DNA from: Tritrichomonas musculus
Taxonomy: Eukaryota; Parabasalia; Tritrichomonadida; Tritrichomonadidae
Assembly: GCA_039105265.1 (NCBI GenBank)
Contig: JAPFFF010000002.1
Location: 4,898,001-4,962,000 of the forward strand
Length of the DNA stretch: 64,000 nucleotides
Direction: 5' to 3'
In this document: positions 55,957-64,000 of the stretch, piece after piece
Layout: each line of letters opens with the position of its first letter
How positions within the stretch are numbered: the stretch's first letter is position 1
Notes under the pieces: model-generated
The model's database searches: none
What the model was told of the DNA's origin: nothing
Seen by the model: the letters and a program-made list of their open reading frames with translations, nothing else
Position numbers and translations under genes: made by a program

Positions 55957-56427
55957 TTAATTGTTTTCTTTATTATCTTGTTCGTCTTCTATATATTCTT
56001 CTTCTTCTTCTTCTATTTCATAAAACACAATATCGTTAATAGAAATATATTTCTTGAAATATTCTTTTCCTTCTTTAGAATTAAAGAAATTATAAGCTTC
56101 ATTATCAAATGTTTCTTGAGAATAATCAAATAATACGTATTCACCGTAATTCTTTAACAGATATAGTTCAAAAGATGATTTTGCTTCAATTTCACTTATT
56201 CTTAGATCACAACGATCTATTTTAGATATTAAATGATTCTGATTGCAGTATCTAACTATATTTAAGTTAAAATGATAAGTAATTAGTTTAGTTATTACAT
56301 CAAAAGCTACTTTATCTTCAGATTCATTTAATATTCTCTCAAGATTTCTATTTTTAGTTCTATCAATTGTTTTATTTACAAATTTGTTGATTAAATATTC
56401 AACGAAAGCTTTTGTGATTGATTCCAT
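55957..56427 (-). CDS. Terminal Polinton 2 gene (156 aa), possible paralogue of 33812-34324
   Basis: 156 residues, first gene inside the right inverted repeat. Helical: FVEYLINKFVNKTIDRTK, FDVITKLITYHFNLNIVRYC, then EAYNFFNSKEGKEYFKKYIS and a very acidic tail (YEIEEEEEEYIEDEQ). Element 1 has no gene between repeat and polymerase. Shares layout and the Y-x-F-F-N-x-x-E-G motif with the 170-aa gene at the other end. Function unknown. Confidence 0.65.
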   Translation of the reverse strand: MESITKAFVEYLINKFVNKTIDRTKNRNLERILNESEDKVAFDVITKLITYHFNLNIVRYCNQNHLISKIDRCDLRISEIEAKSSFELYLLKNYGEYVLFDYSQETFDNEAYNFFNSKEGKEYFKKYISINDIVFYEIEEEEEEYIEDEQDNKENN

Positions 56428-56460
56428 TTTTGTTGTTGTATGATAAGAAAATAAAAAATA

Positions 56461-56656
56461 AAAAAATTTTTTAAAATTAAATTTTGTATAAATATTATAA
56501 AAATATTGTGATGTTGTAGATTGTATATGAAAATCGGATTTTTTTCATATAGCAAGTATAATGGGTTCTAGATTGTGTAGAGAAATTGTTGAGATTTATT
56601 ATGCAAAGTATAAAAAAAAATTATTTGATACTCATTTCGCACATACTATTACTACT
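56461..56656 (-). repeat. Right terminal inverted repeat of Polinton 2 (about 196 bp)
   Basis: Reverse complement of 33582-33777 with three clustered substitutions near 56600-56610. Ends ACTATTACTACT. Confidence 0.9.
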
Positions 56657-56662
56657 AACGTG
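56657..56662. repeat. Target-site duplication of Polinton 2, right copy
   Basis: AACGTG, identical to 33576-33581. Confidence 0.92.
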
Positions 56663-56679
56663 CATAAAATAGTTTACTA

Positions 56680-57261
56680 TTAAGAATCAACTGCGACAAA
56701 AGCGATTGAAGCAATCAAACATTTGTTTCCTCTGTTGCTGATCATTCTCACATATCCATCCTCGCCCCACGAAGTTCCCCACGAATTACGAACAATCCAA
56801 AAGTCAATTCCGCCTTCTGTTCCATATCCAACGACAGCTAGAGCGTGATCCACGTAATTCACTTTCAGACAACCGTCGTCATCGAGGATTCCTCCAGCGT
56901 ACGACTTGAACTGCGCGTTGTTCGCGAATATACAGACGGATGCTACTCCGTATTCAGCGACGACTTCTTTCAGGTCATTTTCATCGTTTTCTACAACATC
57001 GACAAGACTCGTAACATGCCCGATTGCTTTGCTTGAATCAAACGAACACTCTCCATCGACTGCTTTGTAAGGGTAATCGAATTCTGAGTTAAATTGGCCA
57101 TTTTGTTCTTCAATCACATAATTTATGCCAAATGTCGGCCTACCGCCAGTACAACCGTTCCAATCAGAAACACAATCAATTAGATTTTGCTCTGAAAAGC
57201 TCTCTTGGCGCCTGAAATTTTTGTTGATAATAGAAAATATGCTTTTAGTAGTTATATTCAT
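56680..57261 (-). pseudogene. 5'-truncated papain-family (C1A, cathepsin L-like) cysteine protease
   Basis: 193 codons from ATG 57261, but the real family match begins at QESFSEQNLIDCVSDWNGCT, i.e. after the catalytic cysteine region. The signal peptide, the propeptide and the Q/C part of the active site are gone. Kept: GG after NGCTGG, YPYKAVDGECSFD, VDHALAVVGYG (catalytic His) and RNSWGTSWGEDGYVRM (catalytic Asn). The DNA is clearly richer in G/C than its neighbours, as expected for a highly expressed host protease gene. A host gene fragment just outside Polinton 2, not the element's protease. An imperfect palindrome (57259-57298) sits at its truncated edge. Confidence 0.85.
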
Positions 57262-57703
57262 TTCAGATCACAATATACCATATTGTAACCTGAAATCTAA
57301 AGAAATATGATATTAAAAATATTTATAATGTTTTTCTACTGTTTAGGTTGTTTTACAAATAAAATATCCAATGATTTATGGGATGCATATTGAAAGAATA
57401 AAGAAAATAATAAATACTGAATAAAAAAGATATTAAATGACGGTTAAGAAAATATTTCTATATTTTGAAAATATAAATTCCTCCTCAAAAAATATATTTT
57501 TTATTGAAATATTTATAACAATTGAATTTTGAATATGGATATCAAAAAAAGTGAAATTTCACAATTTTTTTGAATGAAATTTTTAAATATATTTATTTTT
57601 ATTTTATTTCAACTAAACATTTTATGAAATTCCATCTGATATTAAACCACCACCAGCAGCACCAGAAAATGTCGAGAGTTTATTAACAGGACAGGACCAA
57701 GAT
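57259..57703. other. Intergenic DNA with an imperfect palindrome
   Basis: Starts with an inverted repeat at 57259-57298 (ATTTCAG-ATC-ACAATATA against CATATTGT-AAC-CTGAAAT) at the broken edge of the protease fragment; it could be a small element's footprint. The rest is A/T-rich. From 57617 the frame of the coiled-coil gene is already open. Confidence 0.45.
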
Positions 57704-58477
57704 ATGAATGAACAAAAAGATAATGATATTAAACTGCCACCAGAAGCAGCAACAAAAAATGTCGAGAGTTTATTAACAGGACAGGACCAAGATATGAATG
57801 AACAAAAAGATAATGATATTAAACTGCCACCAGCAGCAGCAACAGAAAATGTCGAGAGTTTATTAACAGGACAGGACCAAGATATAAATGAACTAAAGGA
57901 TAAGAATGAAGAGCAGGAAAAAATTATAAAAGACCTGAAAAGCAAAAATGAGGAACAAGAAGTATTTATAAATGACTTGAGAAATAAAAATGAAGAACAA
58001 GAAATATTTATAAATGACCTGAAAAATAAAAACGAGGAACAAGAAATATTTATATATGACCTGAAAAATAAAAACGAGGAACAAGAAATATTTATATATG
58101 ACCTGAAAAATAAAAACGAGGAACAGGAAAAATCTTTATATGATTTGAGAAATAAAAACGAGGAACAGGAAAAATCTTTATATGATTTGAGAAATAGAAA
58201 TGAGGAACAGGAAAAATCTTTATATGACCTGAAGAATAAAAACGAGGAACAGGAAAAAGCCCTAAATGAATATAAAAGAACTATTGAACAACTTCAGGCA
58301 CAAGTAGCACAAATGGCCGACCAGAATACCAGCATTGTGAACAATATGACATCTATCATTCAACAACAATTGATGCAAATGTTACAAGGAGGAGCTATTC
58401 CAACACCATCACCCTCAACAACACCAGCATCAACACCAGCAACAAATGTAGAAGCACAAGAAAAAGAAAATACATGA
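57704..58477 (+). CDS. Coiled-coil repeat protein (257 aa)
   Basis: The frame is open from 57617 without an earlier ATG, so either ATG 57704 is used or the 5' end is lost. Two nested repeat types. First, three 30-residue units (90 bp) with NVESLLTGQDQD and MNEQKDNDIKLPP. Then about ten 14-residue units (42 bp) of D-L-K/R-N-K-N-E-E-Q-E-x-x-x-x forming an unbroken coiled coil. A further coil (RTIEQLQAQVAQMADQNT) and a P/T/A tail follow. Near-identical 42-bp units imply recent expansion. Scaffold-type protein; no family name. 58478-58727 holds nothing seen. Confidence 0.65.
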   Translation: MNEQKDNDIKLPPEAATKNVESLLTGQDQDMNEQKDNDIKLPPAAATENVESLLTGQDQDINELKDKNEEQEKIIKDLKSKNEEQEVFINDLRNKNEEQEIFINDLKNKNEEQEIFIYDLKNKNEEQEIFIYDLKNKNEEQEKSLYDLRNKNEEQEKSLYDLRNRNEEQEKSLYDLKNKNEEQEKALNEYKRTIEQLQAQVAQMADQNTSIVNNMTSIIQQQLMQMLQGGAIPTPSPSTTPASTPATNVEAQEKENT

Positions 58478-58727
58478 AAAAATTCCCATTTTTACCTCAA
58501 TTTTCTTTTTTCAACCTTAAAATAATAAATAAATTATTTTAATTAATAATTATTTTCTAATGTTCTTGGATGAGTTCTTTTTAAATCATGTTTCACATAT
58601 TTAAAAGAAATGAGTTGAAAAATTGATAATTTATTGAATGTAATATCAAATATCAAAATTTTATTGTTAAATTAGCAAACAATATTCATGATTTATATCA
58701 AATATTAATAAATCAAATCATTTATTA

Positions 58728-60142
58728 CTAATATTTGATTATTTTACAATTACGAGGAAAGATTTCGTTTAATGAATTAAACAATGATGATCTTATTTTC
58801 ACTTCAATAAGGGATGTGCATGATTGAAATGCTGTTTTTGAAATACATTTAACTGATTCTGGAATCACAATTTTTTTCAAAGAGATACAATTATAAAAAG
58901 TGCAGCCCAAAATAGATTCAAGTGATGGCGAAATTGAGATTTGTGCAAGAAGAGTACAATTAAAGAAGGCAGATCCACCTAAAAAAACAACTGAAGAAGG
59001 AATAATTATTTTAGTTAATGATTGGCATTCCATGAAAGCAAACTCTCCAATTGAAGTCACAGAAGATGGAATATCAATGGATCTCAAATGTGAACAATAA
59101 GCAAAAGTACTATTTTCAATTGAAGTCACAGAAGAAGGAATGACAATTTCAGTTATATTCATATTTGAAAAAGCACCGCTTCCAATAAAAGTAACAGAAT
59201 AAGAAAGGATTAATTTAGTATTTTTCGAACTTATAAAACCATCGTTTCCAGCAGCAGTAATAGTATAAGTAGGCGATTCATCAATGAAATCAGCATATTG
59301 AAAAGCATTATTTCCAATCGATGTTAATGAAGGAGGCAAAGTTAATTTTTTAATTTTTTTACATTTATAAAATGCAGCATTTCCAATAAATGTAATTGAA
59401 GGTGGAAGGGAAATTTCAGTTTCTGAGCATTGATAAAAAGCAGACGCTCCAATTGATGTAACTGAATTAGGAATGATTACTTCTTTCAATTGGGTGCAAC
59501 CAGAAAACAAAGAATCTTCAATTTTGGTCAATGATGAAGGAATTGAAACTTTTTGAAGATTAGTGCATCTATCAAAAGCATGTTCGCCAATTGTTTTAAC
59601 AGAAGAAGGAATTATCATTTCACTTAATTTAATACAAACAGAGAAAGCATAACTTCCAATAGATACAACTGAATAAGGAATTGCTATTTTTTCCAAACTA
59701 TAACAACCAATGAAAGCTTGGCATCCAATCGATTTAACTGAATAAGGAATTGTTATTTCTCTTAGAGCATTACAACATTCAAAACAATGATTTCCGATAA
59801 ATGTAATAGATGTGGCTAATTTTACATTCGTCAAATTTGTGCATAAAGAAAGTGTATGATCGCCTGTTGACTTAACAAAAAAAGGAAATGTTAAATGTGA
59901 TACTTTACAATTTTCAAATACAATATCACCAATAAATTCTAAATAAGGTGGCAAAATTATTTCACATAAATTGGTAGCATAATTAAAGGCAAAGTTTTCA
60001 ATTATTTTTATTGATGGTGGAATAATGAGGCATTTCAATCTACTTTCTTCTTGAAACAAACATTCCCTAATAGTGTCTTTTTTACTCAATAAATAATAAA
60101 CAACATCATACTCATTTTTACTTCCTGCCAGTAATAACAATT
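58728..60142 (-). CDS. Ankyrin start plus BspA-like LRR protein (second part of the gene at 61363?)
   Basis: About 470 residues. Opens without ATG (NEELLLLAGSKNEYDVVYYLL, an ankyrin-type repeat aligning with TALQSAARQNNTEVIYSILKK at 25437). About 18 LRR_5/TpLRR repeats of roughly 23 residues follow (IPSSVTSIGASAFYQCS, IPSSVTSIENSTFAYCSHLR). No kinase domain follows, unlike 25431-27401. No membrane anchor seen. The lack of a start and the 55-bp overlap with the DUF3447 frame indicate it is the downstream part of the same gene, joined by splicing or separated by a frame break. BspA-like proteins of trichomonads are thought to bind host or bacterial surfaces. Confidence 0.8.
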
Positions 60143-61363
60143 CTTCATTATAAAAATTTTAAAAATTGAAATATTATTAAAACATTTGACATCAATAAAC
60201 TTCATTAGAAAAAATTCAATTATTTGAAATGTCATGAAATAGAAATAAATTTCAATAAAATCAATGAAAATTGGAATAATTTTTCCTTTCAATTTATACT
60301 TGATTTTTTCTAAAAGAAAGTTTAAAACAATTTGATGATGATATTTACAAGCATGTCTAAAATAGATCCTTTCACTTAAATCTTCAGGGAAAAACAAATA
60401 ATTGTAATAATGAAAAGCAGCCTCAAAGATATTCTTACTAAAATCAACTTCATTATGTACATAATTATTATTGATATAATCAGCAATTTCATTGTGATGA
60501 CATTTAATTGATTCAATCAAAACATTTTCATATTTATCAATCTCAACTTCATATGTTTCGAGAAGATGAATCAATTCTGCACTTTTTGAATGAACAGCAT
60601 AAAGCCACAATTTGTCTGTCATTTCGGCGCCGTTCATTCTCAAATATTGAAAAATTTGAATTGATCCAAAAAATGCCGAATATTCTATCAATGTTATTTT
60701 TTCTTCCATTTTTAACAAAAAAGAATTGGTCTCAAAAAATGACGGTTTGATCGTTCTTGGAAATTTTATTTGTGTGACATATTTCACAAATTCATCAATT
60801 GAATCTTCCCGAATTAACGAGCAAATGTAAGAATCATTCTCACCTGTTTGTCTTTTCACTTCAAATGTCTCAAAAATGTTTGGATCAATTGATAGAAGCC
60901 CTTCTTCTCTTCTTTTTCGCTCACTTTTATCAATGTGGAATTTGATTTCGGGGTAAAAAAAGTAGCAATATGAAGTATCAGAGAGAAAGTAGTCCACAAT
61001 CATTTTTTCTATAGTGAGAATTTTATTTTGTAAAAGATAGAGAAGAATACGTTTGTTCCTCTTGAAAATTAAAAAAATTTCCATGTTTGTTAAGATATGT
61101 TTGATATCTTTAAAATAATTTGAGAGTATATATAGAATTTTCTTGTCAAAATTTGAGGTACGATGATAATTATTTGATATTTTGGATATTAAACGAAAAA
61201 TCTCCATTACTTCATCATGTTTTTCATTTTGAAAATTTTCAATATTAATGATCTTTTCATAGTTGCTTTTAAATTCTTCTTCTTCATCAGTTCCACTTTC
61301 AATAAAAAGAATTAGAGAATTATAAAGCACTTTCTTTAGATTAATATATTCACTCGAGTTCAT
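60086..61363 (-). CDS. DUF3447/ankyrin-type N-terminal domain protein
   Basis: Start at ATG 61363 (MNSSEYINLKKVLYNSLILF): the longer frame opens at TTG, while this ATG is 9 nt after a TCATTT initiator. DUF3447 signature: EVKRQTGENDSYICSLIRED, LIEYSAFFGSIQIFQYLRMN, LWLYAVHSKSAELIHLLETY, SIKCHHNEIADYINNNY. From about residue 350 (after LLEKIKYKL) the translation turns into A/T-driven hydrophobic sequence. The ankyrin/LRR continuation starts in another frame at 60142. So the true coding end of this part is probably near 60300, followed by an intron or a decayed join. Confidence 0.8.
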   Translation of the reverse strand: MNSSEYINLKKVLYNSLILFIESGTDEEEEFKSNYEKIINIENFQNEKHDEVMEIFRLISKISNNYHRTSNFDKKILYILSNYFKDIKHILTNMEIFLIFKRNKRILLYLLQNKILTIEKMIVDYFLSDTSYCYFFYPEIKFHIDKSERKRREEGLLSIDPNIFETFEVKRQTGENDSYICSLIREDSIDEFVKYVTQIKFPRTIKPSFFETNSFLLKMEEKITLIEYSAFFGSIQIFQYLRMNGAEMTDKLWLYAVHSKSAELIHLLETYEVEIDKYENVLIESIKCHHNEIADYINNNYVHNEVDFSKNIFEAAFHYYNYLFFPEDLSERIYFRHACKYHHQIVLNFLLEKIKYKLKGKIIPIFIDFIEIYFYFMTFQIIEFFLMKFIDVKCFNNISIFKIFIMKNCYYWQEVKMSMMLFIIY

Positions 61364-61426
61364 ATTTAAATGAAATAAATTGACCAAATATCTTTTCAAT
61401 TTTTTTCATTAATAAGCTTTTTTAAA
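61364..61426. promoter_or_regulatory. Compact bidirectional promoter with two initiators
   Basis: 63 bp between divergent start codons. Minus side: TCATTTAAATATG, initiator A 9 nt before the ATG. Plus side: TCATTAAT at 61406-61413, initiator A 19 nt before ATG 61427. TCA(+1)Y(T/A) close to the start codon is the known parabasalid initiator (Inr). This supports both start choices. Confidence 0.7.
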
Positions 61427-62041
61427 ATGTCTGGTATGATCCATTTCTTGGATATAAATAAATATATACTTTCTGATCCAATTGGTCGAGGAAGTTTTTC
61501 AAATGTATACAAAGTTGTTGACAGAATAAAAGGACAAATCTATGCTGTCAAAATTTATCGAGAAAAGTTTGATGATTTTCCTGACGATGCTTTATCACCA
61601 TTTAATGAATTAAGTATCATAACTAAATTGCATCATCCTTCTATAATTTCATATATAGGATTTTGCATGTATGGATTTCAACCAGATGAATATCCTTCGA
61701 TTTTTATGGAATATGCACATAAAGGATCCTTGATAGACTTTATTTGTTCACATAAATTATTAAATGATACTCAAAGATTAATAATCATATATGGAATTGC
61801 TTCAGCGATGAAATACTTGCATTCAAAAAACATCGTACACGCGGATTTGAAACCAGCTAATGTTCTTTTAGATGAAAATTTTTATCCAAAATTGTCAGAT
61901 TTTAATTTATCAATTATTATAGAAAATGAAGTTTTTGTATCAAACAAAGAGTTTGGAACTCCAGTATACATTGCCCTGAAATTATTAATGGTGATGATAT
62001 TAATATTAAAATTGATGTATTTTCATTTGCTATTACTGTAA
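61427..62041 (+). CDS. Multi-kinase protein, first kinase domain (frame broken near 61975)
   Basis: ATG 61427 (MSGMIHFLDINKYILSDPIG). Kinase fold with GRGSFSNVYKV, YAVKIY lysine, LHHPSIISYIGF, MKYLHSKNIVHADLKPANVL (catalytic Asp kept, HAD; near 137) and DFN in place of DFG. At GTPVYIA the frame leaves homology: the continuation PEIINGDDINIKIDVFSF lies in the next frame from 61975. One base appears missing in GCCCTGAA. Residues after about 183 are therefore out of frame. Either a sequencing or assembly slip, or a recent frameshift in a host gene. Confidence 0.8.
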   Translation: MSGMIHFLDINKYILSDPIGRGSFSNVYKVVDRIKGQIYAVKIYREKFDDFPDDALSPFNELSIITKLHHPSIISYIGFCMYGFQPDEYPSIFMEYAHKGSLIDFICSHKLLNDTQRLIIIYGIASAMKYLHSKNIVHADLKPANVLLDENFYPKLSDFNLSIIIENEVFVSNKEFGTPVYIALKLLMVMILILKLMYFHLLLL

Positions 62042-64000
62042 CAGAAATAATGAATGGTAAAAATGCTTATTCTGAATCATCAAATCGTTATATGAACCCA
62101 TTCCGTATTTATCAAGGGGTTTTGAAAGGAGTTCGTCCTGAGATCAACGACAAAGTTCCTGAAAGATATCAACAACTTATTGAAGAATGTTGGAAACAAG
62201 ACCCAAATGCTCGTCCTTCATTCGAATTAATTGTTGATCAACTTAGAAATGATCCAGGCTTCATCACAGAATCAATAGATAAAGAAAAAGTGGATGAATA
62301 TGTTAATTTCATTGATACCAAAATGTTAGAAGAAGAAAAAAATCAATTCATCGAGGAAGATGAAGAAGTAGAAGGAGAACAACAGCAGCAAGTTCAAGAA
62401 GAAGAAGAAGAAATAGTTGAAGATGACCAAGCCCCTCTTTTATTAGATGTTAAAAAAATTAACTTAAAAGATTTCTTAAAACTGGAGAGTATTGGAGGCG
62501 GATTTTCAGGAACTGTTTTCAAAATTCAAAGTATCAAAGAAAAAAATATTTGTGCAGCAAAAATAATTGCCAATGAATTTTATGAATACATGAAAAACAG
62601 AAAACCTGCTATTCTTCTTACAAGAGAAATTAACAATCTTTCTAGAATAAATCATCCATTGATTATGAAATTTATTGGATACAGTCCGAAAGATTTTTAC
62701 AAGAAATTCCGTCCAGTGATTGTCACTGAATTCATTACAAATGGAGACTTGGAAAGCATTCTTGAAAAAGAAAGAAGTGGCATCATAATGCCTTTTTTAA
62801 ATGATACTCATCGTCTCATTATTATATATGGTATTGCACTTGCAATGTCGCATTTACATTCATTAAACATAATTCATCGAGATTTAAAACCAGGAAACGT
62901 TTTACTCGATGAATATTTGTTCCCAAAAATCGCCGATTTTGGTTTCTCAAAGGATCTTTCAATTGCATCACCAAAAGCCAGCGATACAATGGGAACACCC
63001 AACTTTATTGCACCTGAAATCTTTGAAGATGGCATTTACACAAAAGCTTGTGATGTCTATTCATTTTCAATCTTAGTTTATGAAATATATATGAAAAAAA
63101 TTCTTTTTGATAACTTGAATGAACTTCAAATTATAGTTCAAGTTCCAGATGGCAGAAGACCTGAACTTGATGATTCAATTCCAATCTGTTATCGCAAATT
63201 AATTAAAGATTGCTGGATACAAGATTATGAAAAGCGTCCGACGTTTGATTTAATTGTTAAAAATCTTCGAGAAAACAAAGAATTCATTACTGAAAAAGTT
63301 GACAGAGAAATTTTTTATAAATTCATTAAATATGCAGAATGTCAACAAACGAAACCTTTCCAAAAGTATTCATTGAAGAAATATTTTGAAGAATTGGATG
63401 AAGTTGAAATAATCAGTTCAGGTGAAGGTTTCATTAACATTGAAGATTTTGAGCAAAAAGAGAAAATTTCACTAGAAGATGTGAATGAAGTTTATAATGT
63501 TTGTGATAAGAAAAGTGGGATTACTTATTCAGCCAAAACATTAAAAGAAAACATTGGATATAGTTCACAAGAAGATGAAGAAAAAATTGCAAAAGAAGTT
63601 GGAGTCCTTTCAAAATTAGATCATCCAACAATTCAAAAATTTATCGGTTACAGTTGCATTAATTTTGATCATAAAAGAAGACCAGTGATAATCAATGAAT
63701 CAATTCCTGATTTGACATTGAAAGACGTTCTTGATAATGAACGAAAAGGAATAAAAAATCCAAAATGGAATGCAACTAAAAAACTGATAAATATCTTTGG
63801 AATAGCTTCAGCGATGCTTTATCTTCATTCAAAAAATATCCCACATTGTGATCTGACACCGAAAAACATTCATCTCGATCAAAATTTATTCCCACATGTT
63901 TGTGAAATTGGATATTACACCAAATTTAAGAATTTGAAAAGTGTTTCGAGTGTTTCTTTTCATGGTATTAAAAATTTGCCAATATATTTGGCTCCTGAAG
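61975..64000 (+). CDS. Multi-kinase protein, continuation with active-type second and partial third kinase domain
   Basis: One open frame from 61975 to the window edge (about 675 codons, no stop). End of domain 1: CWKQDPNARPSFELIVDQL, linker FITESIDKEKVDEYV, then an acidic E/Q stretch (near 62330-62430). Domain 2: SIGGGFSGTVFKI, CAAKII, HLHSLNIIHRDLKPGNVLLD, IADFGFSKD, GTPNFIAPEIF, CWIQDYEKRPTFDLI: all key residues present, so probably active. Linker FITEKVDREIFYKFI. Domain 3: SAKTL, HCDLTPKNIHLD, EIG for DFG, probably degenerate, cut by the window end. TKL-like trichomonad kinase; substrates unknown. Confidence 0.85.

Larger units (their letters stand above)
33582..56656 (-). mobile_element. 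Maverick/Polinton element 2, near-whole, with nested hAT MITE
   Basis: A 23,075-bp element ending in AGTAGTAATAGT inverted repeats with a 6-bp target duplication. Relative to element 1 it lies in reverse orientation, with the polymerase at the right end. Gene content matches element 1, plus an HNH endonuclease, longer versions of three structural-type genes, and extra small genes at both ends. A virus-like fossil: nearly whole, with one insertion (the 739-bp MITE). The arms differ at three clustered sites, so it is probably somewhat older than element 1. Confidence 0.96.

Noticed and set aside
56680-57261. Polinton-encoded maturation protease
   Set aside because: It lies outside the inverted repeat and target duplication and is a papain-type host protease, not an adenovirus/Ulp1-type one. 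I could not recognise a maturation protease among the elements' proteins.
1-64000. tRNA, rRNA or snRNA genes
   Set aside because: No GC-richer cloverleaf-like or conserved rRNA stretch seen by eye; cannot exclude a degenerate tRNA without a covariance search.

Overview
The window looks like nuclear DNA of a parabasalid protist, most likely a Tritrichomonas/Trichomonas-type genome. The evidence is very AT-rich DNA, almost no introns, BspA-like leucine-rich repeat (LRR_5/TpLRR) proteins, DUF3447/ankyrin proteins, chains of protein-kinase-like domains, a BTB protein with an F5/8C (discoidin) domain, and two large Maverick/Polinton elements. Genus is an inference; no rRNA or other species marker is present.

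Layout. 1-780 is a minisatellite. 1026-2363 (-) is a BTB-F5/8C gene, followed by about 2 kb of gene-poor AT-rich DNA with a perfect 30-bp hairpin. 4441-22986 is Polinton 1 (18.5 kb; 443-bp terminal inverted repeats with no difference visible between arms; 6-bp target duplication AAGCCT). 22993-33575 is host DNA: two degraded copies of one segment (copy A about 23450-27559, copy B about 28687-33358). Each copy lost different parts. Copy A keeps the DUF3447 and LRR-pseudokinase genes but only scraps of the kinase chain; copy B keeps the kinase chain but only scraps of the others. 33582-56656 is Polinton 2 (23.1 kb; about 196-bp inverted repeats with three clustered differences; target duplication AACGTG), in the opposite orientation and carrying a nested 739-bp hAT-type MITE. 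56657-64000 is host DNA again: a papain-like protease fragment, a coiled-coil repeat gene, a DUF3447 plus LRR gene on the minus strand, and a divergently transcribed multi-kinase gene that runs off the window.

The two Polintons share almost all genes in nearly the same order: protein-primed DNA polymerase B, a small downstream protein, a fibre-like protein, a large protein with a conserved C-terminal half, a disordered or charged protein, a small conserved protein, an integrase, the major capsid protein, a run of small conserved proteins, a 39-residue membrane peptide and a packaging ATPase. They differ in the position of one gene (317/318 aa), which in both elements is flanked by copies of a 42-bp hairpin-forming motif. 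They also differ in an HNH endonuclease and two or three terminal genes found only in Polinton 2. Both look close to whole: Polinton 1 has about one break (capsid gene) and Polinton 2 has one insertion (the MITE in its ATPase gene). Polinton 1 looks the younger insertion.

Best leads: the 42-bp motif flanking the relocating gene; a GC-rich 26-nt block encoding a T-x-S-R-D/E peptide that recurs in different late genes; an HNH-like module inside the polymerase; a hidden 39-residue membrane peptide; and the chains of degenerate kinase domains.
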